This document shows positions 17,392 through 25,831 of a DNA stretch of 64,000 nt, in pieces. The position numbers and the translations under genes were made by a program. The stretch is from Deltaproteobacteria bacterium (lineage in GTDB: Bacteria > Myxococcota_A > Polyangia > Polyangiales > JADJMO01). The notes beneath the pieces are model-generated. The model searched no databases. It worked only from the letters and a program-made list of their open reading frames with translations, and was not told the DNA's origin. Positions within the stretch are counted from its first letter, which is position 1. Each line of letters opens with the position of its first letter. Location: the NCBI GenBank assembly GCA_016182965.1, contig JACPFM010000091.1:62001-126000 (forward strand), in the 5' to 3' direction.

Positions 17392-18023
17392 GGCTCGATG
17401 ACCTCCTCCTTCGGGTAGGGGCACGCGTCGATCGGAGCGCCCTCCGCCTTGCGCACGTGGACGACGACGCGTCGATTGAACGCCGCCTCCGGCTCCGCCT
17501 CGACCGGGTTGAACGCGCCGAAGCCGCGCGCGACGATCCGCCTGCGCGCGACGCCCTTCGCCGCGAGCGCCCCGGCGACCTGCTCGGCGCGGCTGCGACT
17601 GAGCACGAGGTTGCCGTGCTCGGTGCCTACCGCGTCGGCGTGGCCGTCGATCACCGTGTTCACGCTCGGGTGCGCGACGAGCCACGCGGCGAGCCGCTCG
17701 AGCGTCCCGTCGGCCGCGCGCGGCGCCGTCGCGGCCGCATGCGCGAAGTGGATGATCAGGCGCGGGCACGAGGTCGCCTGGGCGGCCGACGCCGAAGGTG
17801 GCGCGCTCGCAGACGCGGGCTGCGCGCTCGGCGGCTCGGCCATGACCGGTGCGGGCTGGGGCGTCGTCGGCGCCGCGATGGCCGGCGCGGGGTTGGCCGC
17901 GCGCGTTTGGCCGCGCCACTCGCCGGCTGCCGCGCCGGCGGTCACCGTGGCGACGAGCAGGAGCACGAGCGGCACGGGCCAGGCGAGATCCTCGCCCGGC
18001 ACCATGCCGGCGCGGGTGCTCAT
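17388..18023 (-). CDS. OmpA-family peptidoglycan-binding protein
   Basis: A 211-residue protein. One N-terminal membrane helix (VPLVLLLVATVTAGAAAG) is followed by an Ala/Pro/Ser-rich linker and an OmpA-like domain in the last 120 residues. Conserved elements include LIIHFAHAAA, a short variant of the usual opening strand, then VNTVIDGHADAVGTEHGNLVLSRSRAEQVAGAL and RRIVARGFGAFNPVEAEPE...NRRVVVHV. Such domains bind diaminopimelate peptides of the cell wall. The Asp/Arg peptidoglycan-binding pattern is retained. It is translationally coupled to the coiled-coil roadblock gene downstream, so together they may link an intracellular switch to the wall. Confidence 0.85.
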   Translation of the reverse strand: MSTRAGMVPGEDLAWPVPLVLLLVATVTAGAAAGEWRGQTRAANPAPAIAAPTTPQPAPVMAEPPSAQPASASAPPSASAAQATSCPRLIIHFAHAAATAPRAADGTLERLAAWLVAHPSVNTVIDGHADAVGTEHGNLVLSRSRAEQVAGALAAKGVARRRIVARGFGAFNPVEAEPEAAFNRRVVVHVRKAEGAPIDACPYPKEEVIEP

Positions 18024-18065
18024 GGGCGCGCTCCTCGCAAGTCGCGCTTCGCGCGCGTGTTGCCG

Positions 18066-18824
18066 TCAGCCGGGCACGGCATACGAGTCGCCGATCAGGT
18101 CGACGCCGCATTCGAGCCGCTCGCACCAGTCGATGAACTTCCCGACCAGCTCCTTGCCGCGGAAGAAGGCGCCGTGCTGGGGCGCGATGATCTCGATGTC
18201 GAGCGCACGAGCGGTCTTCGCCCACGCCCGCAGCGCGCGGCCGCTCGCCATGTAGCGCTTGTGGAACCCCTCGATGAACGGGAGGTGCGCCGCGAAATCG
18301 GTGACCTCGTCGTAGCCATGGCCGATCGATGCGCCGAGGTCGCCGCTGTAGAGGATCTTCGCCTTCGGGTCGTAGATCTGGAAGTTACCGGCGGAGTGGA
18401 GGAAGTGCGCCGGGATCACCAGGACGTGCCCGCCGCCGAGCGGCAGCTTCATGCCTTCGTCAGGGATGCCCACCAGCCGCGACTCCACGAGGTGGTCGAG
18501 CCCGAAGTGCGGGACGAACCGCACCCACAGGTTCGAGACGTACGCCTTGGCGTCCGTCGTCATCAGCCACCCGTTGACCGCGGCGACGATGTCCGGGTCC
18601 TGGTGCGACAGGAAGAGGATCTCGAGGCGCGCGGGCCCGAGGACCTGGCGGCTCGCCGCCATGACCTTCGAGTAGACCTTGTGACCGCCCGGGTCGAGGA
18701 TCATCCCGACCTTGCCGTCGATGATCATGTGCTGGTTCGCCTGCACCGCGAGACCTCCCGAGGAGAAGTCCTCCAGGAGCACGTTGCGGTGGGTGTCGCT
18801 CTCGAACAGAACCTTCTGGGACAT
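18066..18824 (-). CDS. Metallo-beta-lactamase-fold protein of the diiron oxygen-binding (ODP) type
   Basis: A 252-residue protein. The fold is shown by MILDPGGHKVY, LFLSHQDPDIVAAVNGWL, VIPAHFLHSAGNFQIYDPKAKILYSGDLGAS and IIAPQHGAFF. The metal-binding loop reads HQDPD rather than the HxHxDH of hydrolases; together with the later His, Asp and His ligands this matches the ODP/flavodiiron branch, in which a diiron site binds oxygen. No flavodoxin domain is attached. ODP proteins act as oxygen sensors or reductases in other bacteria. Here it sits between a roadblock gene and an OmpA-like gene, which suggests a sensory input. ATG 18824 gives MSQKVLFES; an AGGAGC sequence lies upstream. Confidence 0.82.
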   Translation of the reverse strand: MSQKVLFESDTHRNVLLEDFSSGGLAVQANQHMIIDGKVGMILDPGGHKVYSKVMAASRQVLGPARLEILFLSHQDPDIVAAVNGWLMTTDAKAYVSNLWVRFVPHFGLDHLVESRLVGIPDEGMKLPLGGGHVLVIPAHFLHSAGNFQIYDPKAKILYSGDLGASIGHGYDEVTDFAAHLPFIEGFHKRYMASGRALRAWAKTARALDIEIIAPQHGAFFRGKELVGKFIDWCERLECGVDLIGDSYAVPG

Positions 18825-18865
18825 GGGCGCTCCTGTGGCTTTCGGTGGTGGCGCGCGAGCGGACG

Positions 18866-19183
18866 TCAGAGCACCTTGCGGATGTCTTCGATGGCGCGGC
18901 GCATGTCGAGGAAGATGAGCCCGAGCTTCGCCTGCTTGGCGGCGAGCACGAGGAGGAGCGCTCCGGCGCCGGCCGTCATCATCACCGCGTAGCCGGAGTT
19001 GCCGCGCACCAGCACCTCGTCGACCTGACCGCGCTCGAGCTCGCTGGCCGCGCGCGCACCGAGGCTCGAGAGCGTCGCGCTCATGCCGGCGACGCGCGAC
19101 TCGTCGACGTGCTGCGGGAGCGCGCTCGCGATCATCAGGCCGTCGTCCGAGATGAGCGCGCTCGCCTCGACGTCGGGCGACAT
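18866..19183 (-). CDS. Roadblock/LC7-domain protein (MglB-like)
   Basis: A 105-residue protein from ATG 19183 consisting almost entirely of a roadblock/LC7 domain: EASALISDDGLMIASALPQHVDESRVAGMSATLSSLGARAASEL, VLVRGNSGYAVMMTAGAGALLLVLAA and a final amphipathic helix. Such proteins regulate small Ras-like GTPases in polarity and motility systems of this phylum. Translation continues in frame upstream of the ATG for about 18 codons (RVDSLNKVLRGLQH...), which looks like the usual first helix of the domain, but no ATG, GTG or TTG opens it before a TAG. It is the first gene of the 19183-10327 cluster. Confidence 0.84.
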   Translation of the reverse strand: MSPDVEASALISDDGLMIASALPQHVDESRVAGMSATLSSLGARAASELERGQVDEVLVRGNSGYAVMMTAGAGALLLVLAAKQAKLGLIFLDMRRAIEDIRKVL

Positions 19184-19409
19184 GTGCTGGAGACCTCTGA
19201 GGACCTTGTTGAGGCTGTCGACTCGTGACTGTGCAAGACTGCCCTACGCGGTGCAGCACTGACCGTCGGGTCCGATGGTGGGGGGCCGGCCGGGCTCGAG
19301 CCATCGGGGCGATCGGACGCAGGCGATCGAAAAACCCTATGCCCGGCGGCGCGCGCGCCCGGGGGGCACTGCTTGACTCCTGCTCGGACGGGTCCCTCTA
19401 CTTCGCTGC

Positions 19410-22400
19410 ATGTCGAGGGGGCGCAGGGTTCTCGCTCTTGCGGTGTCGGCGGTCTCGATCGGCTGCGCGAGGGCGGACGTGCCCGCGCCCGCCGACGCCG
19501 GTCCGAGCACGGCGATGCAGTCCGGCTTCGCGACCGCAGCGACGAGCGCCGTCGCTCCGACGACGGCCCTGTCGACCCTCGCCACCGTCCGCGCGGCCGC
19601 GCCGTTCGCCGCCGTCGGCCGCGGCGTGAGCCTCGCGCTCCACGACGGCGCGTTCCACGTCGCCGCCGCGCCGCGCACGGCGTGGACCGCGCGGCCCTCG
19701 ATCGACGTCGCGATCGGCGAGGCCGCCGACGCTCCGACGACGCTCTCGATCCCCGGGCTTCCCGGCGTGTGGATCCGCATCACCGCGCCCGAGCGCCGGG
19801 GCCGCGGCACGATCGTCGACGGGGTCGTGGTCTATCCCGACGCAGACGCGATCGCCGTCGCCGATCGCGAGCGCTTCGAGGATCTCCGCGTGATCCGCGC
19901 CGAGACCGCGCCCGCGGCCGAGCGCTTCGTCGTCGAGCTCGGACCGGCCCTGGCCATGGCGCGCGAGAGCGACGGCCGCATCGAGCTGCTCGATCGCGAC
20001 GGCTACGTGCGCTTCGCGAGCGAGCCCGCCTTCGCGGTCGACGCGCGCGGCGTGAAGAGCGCGCTCGACGTGGACGTCGAGCAGCACGAGCGCACGGTGA
20101 TCGTCGCGGCGCGCCTCGCGCGTCGCGATCTCGCCTATCCGATCGTCGTCGACCCGGCGTGGTCCTCGGTGATCGCGATGAAGTCGAAGCGCACGCTCCA
20201 CAGCGCCACGCTCCTCTCCAACGGCAAGGTGCTGGTGGCCGGCGGCGGCGACGGCGTGTTCCACGTGAGCACCACCGAGGTGTTCGATCCGGCGACCTCG
20301 ACGTTCTCGACGGGCCCGAACATGGCCGTCACCCGCTGGGCCCATCGCGGCGTCGCGCTGACCACGCCGACGTCGGTGGCGAACAAGGTGCTGATCTTCG
20401 GCCCGAACGGGACGACCTCCGAGCTCTACGATCCGGTGGCCAACACGATCACGACCACCGGCGCCTTCCCCTACGGTCAAAACGAGCAGCCGGTGGCGCA
20501 GCTGCTCCCCTCCGGGAAGGTCCTCGCCGCCGGCGGATCGGGCGGCGGTTGGAACGCGAACACCGCGCTCTTCGATCCGACGACGCTCACCTGGGCGCTG
20601 CAGCCGACGACCGCCGCGATGAAGTACCCCGCCGGCTTCGTGCGCAGCGTGACCCTCTCGACCGGCAAGATCCTCAAGGTCGGGAGCTACCGCGGCGGCG
20701 CGGGTTGGTCGTTCTGCGAGCTCTACGATCCGGCGACCAACACGTGGACGGAGACCGGCGCGATGAAGGACGAGCGCACCGGCCACCCGGTGATGCTGCT
20801 CCCGAGCGGCAAGGTCCTCACCGTCGGCTCCTATCGCCACCTCGACGGCGCGCGGCGCGCCGAGATCTACGATCCGGCGATCGGGACCTGGTCCGACGCC
20901 GCCCTGACGCGATCGGGCCGCGAAGGCGCCGAGGGCGCCACCCTGCCCAACGGGCGGGCGATCGTCGTCGGCACGCAGTTCAACGGCGATTCGCGATCGA
21001 GCGAGGTCTACGATCCCGCGACCGACACCTGGTCGTCGGCCAGCAACATGACGGTCGCGCGCGAGGGGGGCCACACGATGACGCCGCTCGGGACGACGGG
21101 GAAGTTCCTCGTCGCCGGCGGCGGCAACGGGACCGGGGTCATCTCGTCGGCCGAGATCTTCCAGCTGCTCGCCAATGGCGCCGCCTGCAGCGCGACGACG
21201 CCCGGCGACTGCGCGTCGGGCTTCTGCGTCGACGGCGTGTGCTGCAACGCGGCGTGCAGCGGCAGCTGCCAGGCGTGCGATCTCGCCGGCGCGGTCGGGA
21301 CCTGCGGCAGCGTCGCGAGCGGCGCTCCCCACGGCGCGCGCTCCTGCGCTCCCTACGGCGTGTGCGTGGCCGGCGCGTGCAAGACCACCTGCACCTCGAC
21401 GAGCGACTGTAACGCGACGAGCTACTGCGTGTCGGGCGCCTGCGTGCCGCGCCTCGCCAGGGGCAACGCCTGCAGCGCCGCGACCGACTGCGCTTCGGGC
21501 TTCTGCGTCGACGGCGTGTGCTGCGACTCCGCGTGCGCCGGCCAGTGCCAGGCGTGCAGCCTCACCGGCAAGCTCGGTACGTGCTCTCCGGTCGTCGGAC
21601 TGCCGATCCCGCCGCGCGCCGCGTGCACCGGCGTCGATCCGGGCGGGACCTGCGGCGTCCAGTGCAACGGCGTCGACGTCACCAAGTGCAACTACCCGGG
21701 CAAGAGCACGCCGTGCAGCGGCAACTCCTGCAAGGACGGCGTCGAGACGCACGCGAGCCTCTGCGACGGCGCCGGCAAGTGCAGCGACGTCAACAAGGCG
21801 TGCGGCGCGTACCTGTGCGGCGCCGCCGCGTGCAAGTCGTCGTGCGCCGGCGCGGCCGACTGCGCCGCCGGCTACCGCTGCAACGCGGGCGTCTGCGTCG
21901 TCACCGAGGGCCTCGGCGAAGGCTGCGCGGCGGCCGCCGAGTGCGCGACCGGCTTCTGCGTCGACGGCGTCTGCTGCGGCTCGGCCTCGTGCGCCGCGGG
22001 CAGCTCGTGCGCGCACCCGGGCAAGAAGGGCACCTGCTGGAAGAGCAAGGGCACGAGCTGCGGGACCGACGCCGAGTGCGCCTCGGGGTTCTGCGTCGAC
22101 GGGGTGTGCTGCGAGTCGAAGTGCGACGGGCAGTGCCAGGCCTGCGACGTGAGCGGCAGCGTCGGGACCTGCCTCGCGATCGCCGGGGCGCCGCACGGCG
22201 CGCGCGCGAAGTGCGACGACGGCAAGGGGGAGGTCTGCGCGGCGCGCGCCTGCGACGGCAAGGACGTCGCCGCCTGCGCCGGATGGGCGAGCGGACCGAG
22301 CGTCTCCTGCAAGCCGGCGACCTGTGCGTCCGGCAAGGTCGTGCCGGAGGCGAAGTGCGACGGCGCCGGCGGCTGCGTCGCGGGCGAGCCGATCGCGTGC

Positions 22401-22829
22401 GCGCCGTACGCGTGCGCCGGCTCGGCGTGCGTCTCGTCCTGCACGACGTTCCGCGACTGCGCGCCCGGCAACACGTGCACCGCCGGCGCGTGCGTGCCCG
22501 GCGCGTCGTGCAGCGACGATCGCCTCTCCTCGATCGCGCGCGACGGGGCCGAGATCCCCTGCGGCGCGTACCTGTGCAACCCGACCACCGGCGAGTGCCG
22601 CACCACCTGCGCCGACTCGCGCGAGTGCGCCGGCGGGTACGCGTGCGATCCGACCGCCGGCCGCTGCGTCGCGCCGAGCGCCGGGTCCGAAGACGACGGC
22701 GGCGGCTGCAGCGTTCATCGCGCCGCAGCCGCCGGGTCGTTCAGGTGGATGGCAATCGCCGCGCTCGGCGTCGCTTTTGCGATGCGTCGCGCACGTGCTC
22801 GGCTCGCGCCTCGACGCGCGGCGCGGTAG
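19410..22829 (+). CDS. Large secreted protein: kelch-like repeats, cysteine-rich FCVDGVCC repeats, MYXO-CTERM-like tail
   Basis: A 1139-residue protein. A signal peptide (LALAVSAVSIGC) is followed by a beta-rich region of about 230 residues. Then come about six kelch-type repeats (residues 250-600) with the pattern LLPSGKVLAAGG...ELYDPATNTW, predicting a beta propeller. Residues 600-1100 are cysteine-rich, with four copies of the unit GFCVDGVCC plus GQCQACD-type segments. The chain ends GGGCSVHRAAAAGSFRWMAIAALGVAFAMRRARARL, a MYXO-CTERM-like sorting signal for surface display. The family is typical of Myxococcota; ligands are unknown. ATG 19410 is preceded by an intergenic stretch of 226 bases with no other gene. 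Confidence 0.9.
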   Translation: MSRGRRVLALAVSAVSIGCARADVPAPADAGPSTAMQSGFATAATSAVAPTTALSTLATVRAAAPFAAVGRGVSLALHDGAFHVAAAPRTAWTARPSIDVAIGEAADAPTTLSIPGLPGVWIRITAPERRGRGTIVDGVVVYPDADAIAVADRERFEDLRVIRAETAPAAERFVVELGPALAMARESDGRIELLDRDGYVRFASEPAFAVDARGVKSALDVDVEQHERTVIVAARLARRDLAYPIVVDPAWSSVIAMKSKRTLHSATLLSNGKVLVAGGGDGVFHVSTTEVFDPATSTFSTGPNMAVTRWAHRGVALTTPTSVANKVLIFGPNGTTSELYDPVANTITTTGAFPYGQNEQPVAQLLPSGKVLAAGGSGGGWNANTALFDPTTLTWALQPTTAAMKYPAGFVRSVTLSTGKILKVGSYRGGAGWSFCELYDPATNTWTETGAMKDERTGHPVMLLPSGKVLTVGSYRHLDGARRAEIYDPAIGTWSDAALTRSGREGAEGATLPNGRAIVVGTQFNGDSRSSEVYDPATDTWSSASNMTVAREGGHTMTPLGTTGKFLVAGGGNGTGVISSAEIFQLLANGAACSATTPGDCASGFCVDGVCCNAACSGSCQACDLAGAVGTCGSVASGAPHGARSCAPYGVCVAGACKTTCTSTSDCNATSYCVSGACVPRLARGNACSAATDCASGFCVDGVCCDSACAGQCQACSLTGKLGTCSPVVGLPIPPRAACTGVDPGGTCGVQCNGVDVTKCNYPGKSTPCSGNSCKDGVETHASLCDGAGKCSDVNKACGAYLCGAAACKSSCAGAADCAAGYRCNAGVCVVTEGLGEGCAAAAECATGFCVDGVCCGSASCAAGSSCAHPGKKGTCWKSKGTSCGTDAECASGFCVDGVCCESKCDGQCQACDVSGSVGTCLAIAGAPHGARAKCDDGKGEVCAARACDGKDVAACAGWASGPSVSCKPATCASGKVVPEAKCDGAGGCVAGEPIACAPYACAGSACVSSCTTFRDCAPGNTCTAGACVPGASCSDDRLSSIARDGAEIPCGAYLCNPTTGECRTTCADSRECAGGYACDPTAGRCVAPSAGSEDDGGGCSVHRAAAAGSFRWMAIAALGVAFAMRRARARLAPRRAAR

Positions 22830-22845
22830 CCGACTCGACTTCAGC

Positions 22846-23895
22846 TCAGGCCGCGGCGGCCGGCGTCCCCGTGGGGGCCGGGGTCGCCGGGCCGGCGTGC
22901 CTCACGAGCCACTTCGAGTAGAGCGAGGAGGCCGGCACCTGCACGAAGAACGCGAGCGCCACCACCAGCACGACGAGGCTGCTGTTGGTCCCGGAGCCGA
23001 GCAGCGGGACGGCGATGCCGAGAGCGAGCGCGAGGTAGCGCACCGAGGTGCCGAACACGATGGCCGCCGCGACGGGGTGGGGGAACCCGCGCGACAGCAG
23101 CGTGCTCGTGCCGAACATCACCACGTAGTAGACGACGAGCGGCACGAGGCCCTTCACCACGAGCGCGGCGTTCGACAAGAGGAGCTTGTTCGTGTCGAGC
23201 GACATGATGAGGAACAGCACGAACAAGAGCCCGGTGCTGCTCAGGCCCGAGAAGAGCGGTTTCTTCGACTTGTAGAACGCCTGCCCCTTGTTCTTGACGA
23301 TCCACCGACGGGTGAGATCGCCGAGGACGAGCGGGATGACGATCACCAGCGCGATGCGCTGGAAGATGAAGAAGGGGCCCGCGCGGAGCAGCTTGCCCGC
23401 GAACAGCGGGAGGACGAGCGGCAGGGTCGCGATCACGACCAGCAGGCTCACCGCGATGATCGAGAGGGCCACCTTGAGGTTGCCCTTCGACCGCTCGGTC
23501 CACGTCGCGGTCATGCCGCTGGTCGGGATGAGCGACAGGAGCACGAGACCGAGCGCCATGTACGGTTGATCGGCGAGGAAGACCCGCCCGAGGGCGTATG
23601 CGAGCGCGGGGGAGACGACGAAGTTGATGAAGAGGCTGAGGGCGACGGCGCCCTTGTGGTCCTTGATCTCGACCACGTCGCCGATCTTCAGGTTGATGAA
23701 CATCGGGTAGATCATGAGGAACGACGCGGCGGCGCAGACCCCGATGTTGAAGGGGATTCCTCCGAAGAAGTACGCGTTGAGCAGGCCGAGGCTCATCACC
23801 GCGAGGATGAGCTTGGTGAGGTGCTTGCTGACGAAGGCAGTGGCCTTGTCGACGAAGCCGGGGCTCGGCGCACCGGTTTGGGGCGCATCGGACAT
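22846..23895 (-). CDS. Bile acid:sodium symporter/ACR3-superfamily transporter (arsenic resistance type)
   Basis: A 349-residue protein with about ten hydrophobic helices and hydrophilic ends. PMFINLKIGDVVEI, SPALAYALGRVFL, LVLLSLIPTSGMTATWTERSKGN and AIVFGTSVRYLALALGIA are conserved positions of the BASS/ACR3 superfamily; the family carries out arsenite or organic anion efflux. It lacks an obvious Cys in helix 4, so ACR3-type arsenite binding is uncertain. GGAGG lies 5 bases before ATG 23895. It is divergent from an ArsM-like methyltransferase gene across a 170-base gap, which supports an arsenic role. An Ala/Pro-rich tail follows the last helix. Confidence 0.83.
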   Translation of the reverse strand: MSDAPQTGAPSPGFVDKATAFVSKHLTKLILAVMSLGLLNAYFFGGIPFNIGVCAAASFLMIYPMFINLKIGDVVEIKDHKGAVALSLFINFVVSPALAYALGRVFLADQPYMALGLVLLSLIPTSGMTATWTERSKGNLKVALSIIAVSLLVVIATLPLVLPLFAGKLLRAGPFFIFQRIALVIVIPLVLGDLTRRWIVKNKGQAFYKSKKPLFSGLSSTGLLFVLFLIMSLDTNKLLLSNAALVVKGLVPLVVYYVVMFGTSTLLSRGFPHPVAAAIVFGTSVRYLALALGIAVPLLGSGTNSSLVVLVVALAFFVQVPASSLYSKWLVRHAGPATPAPTGTPAAAA

Positions 23896-24065
23896 GGGAC
23901 CTCCGTGATGCGGCGCCCCGGGCTGCCGATCGGTGCGGAGGGTCGCCGTCAGCCGGGTACGAGCCCTCGCGCACCGCACGAGGTTCGCGTCGAAGGACCG
24001 CAGTGGCCGTCGGAGCGATCGCGAACCCTTCCCGTCGCGCCTGGCTCCAACGTCGCGGAGGCCTG

Positions 24066-25229
24066 ATGGCACGCGAGAGCGACGACTTCGAGCGGGAGGT
24101 CCTGGACGTCTACGGCGAGGCGGCGCGCCGTGATCTCGATCTCTGCTGCCCGGCCGACTACGACCCGAAGCTCCTCGCCGCGATCCCAGCCGAGGTCCTC
24201 GCGCGCGACTACGGGTGCGGCGATCCGACCCGCCACGTACGCGAGGGCGAGACGGTGCTCGATCTCGGGTCCGGCTCGGGCAAGTCCGCGTTCATGGTGA
24301 GCCAGGTCGTCGGCCCGAAGGGGCGCGTCATCGGCGTCGACATGAACGACGAGATGCTCGCCCTGGCGCGCCGCTCGGCCCCCGAGTTCGTCCGCAACGT
24401 CGGCTGGGACAACGTCTCGTTCGGCAAGGGCCGTATCCAGGACCTGCTCCTCGATCTGGAGCGCGTCGATCGCGAGCTGGCCGCGCGGCCGGTGCGCTCG
24501 GCCGCGGAGCTCGCGCGCCTCGAGGCGCGCGTCGCCGAGCTCCGCGTCGAGGCGCCGCTCGTCGCCGACGAGTCGGTCGACGTCGTGATCTCCGACTGCG
24601 TGCTGAACCTCGTGCGCCCGGAGGACAAGCAGCGGCTCTTCGCCGAGATCCACCGCGTGCTCAAGCGCGGCGGGCGCGCGATCATCTCCGACATCGTGAG
24701 CGACGAAGACGTGCCGCTTCACCTGCGGCGAAACCCCGAGCTGTGGACGGGCTGCATCTCCGGCGCGATGCGCGAGGACCGGTTCCTCGCCGCGTTCGAG
24801 GAGGCCGGGCTCTACGGAATGACCGTCGTCGAGCGAAAGGAGAAGCCCTGGCGCGTCGTGCAGGGCGTCGAGCTTCGCAGCGTCACCGTCATCGCCTACA
24901 AGGGCAAGGAGGGCGCCTGCTGGGATCACCGACAGGCGGTCGTCTACCGCGGGCCGTTCAAGGAGGTGACCGACGACGACGGCCACGTGCTCCGGCGCGG
25001 CGTGCGCGTGGCGGTGTGCGAGAAGACGTTCGAGATCTACTCGAAGGCGCCGTACCGCGAGCACCTCGATCTCGTCGAGCCGCGCGTGCCGGTCGAGCCG
25101 CTCGAGGCCCGGCCGTTCCCGTGCGGCGTCGGCATGCTCGTGCGCGATCCCAAGGAGACCAAGGGCGAGGGCTTCGTCGAGACCACCGAGGCCAGGCCGG
25201 TGTGCACGCCCGGGAGCGGCTGCTGCTGA
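24066..25229 (+). CDS. ArsM-like SAM-dependent methyltransferase with C-terminal Cys motif
   Basis: A 387-residue protein. A Rossmann methyltransferase core is visible: VLDLGSGSGKSAFMVSQVVGPKGRVIGVDMN binds S-adenosylmethionine, followed by VDVVISDCVLNLVRPEDK and RVLKRGGRAIISD. Three cysteine sites fit a thiol-dependent metalloid methyltransferase: LCCPADY near residue 27, SDC in the core and TGC before ISGAM; arsenite methyltransferases use three such cysteines. The last residues, CTPGSGCC, add a further metal-binding-type motif. The C-terminal 130 residues form a separate domain that I cannot name. ATG 24066 has GGAGG 5 bases before it. The divergent transporter gene is the main contextual support for an arsenic substrate. 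Confidence 0.82.
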   Translation: MARESDDFEREVLDVYGEAARRDLDLCCPADYDPKLLAAIPAEVLARDYGCGDPTRHVREGETVLDLGSGSGKSAFMVSQVVGPKGRVIGVDMNDEMLALARRSAPEFVRNVGWDNVSFGKGRIQDLLLDLERVDRELAARPVRSAAELARLEARVAELRVEAPLVADESVDVVISDCVLNLVRPEDKQRLFAEIHRVLKRGGRAIISDIVSDEDVPLHLRRNPELWTGCISGAMREDRFLAAFEEAGLYGMTVVERKEKPWRVVQGVELRSVTVIAYKGKEGACWDHRQAVVYRGPFKEVTDDDGHVLRRGVRVAVCEKTFEIYSKAPYREHLDLVEPRVPVEPLEARPFPCGVGMLVRDPKETKGEGFVETTEARPVCTPGSGCC

Positions 25230-25240
25230 CGCGCTCTCGA

Positions 25241-25268
25241 TTCGACCTTCGACCTTCGACCTTCGACC
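25241..25268. repeat. Heptamer repeat, four units of TTCGACC
   Basis: Four perfect head-to-tail copies of TTCGACC fill the gap between the methyltransferase stop and ribH. No inverted partner is present in this gap. Confidence 0.85.
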
Positions 25269-25312
25269 ATGACGGGTTGCCCCCGCGCAGCGATCCTCCT
25301 ACGAACGGCGCC

Positions 25313-25831
<519 letters not shown>

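Noticed and set aside
21175..22152. Regularly spaced repeats considered as a CRISPR array
   Set aside because: The repeats are in-frame FCVDGVCC codons of a cysteine-rich protein, with irregular spacing and coding context.
19398..22718. Minus-strand open frame of 1106 codons opposite the kelch/cysteine-rich gene
   Set aside because: Its sequence is the complement of the kelch and cysteine repeats, with no motif of its own.
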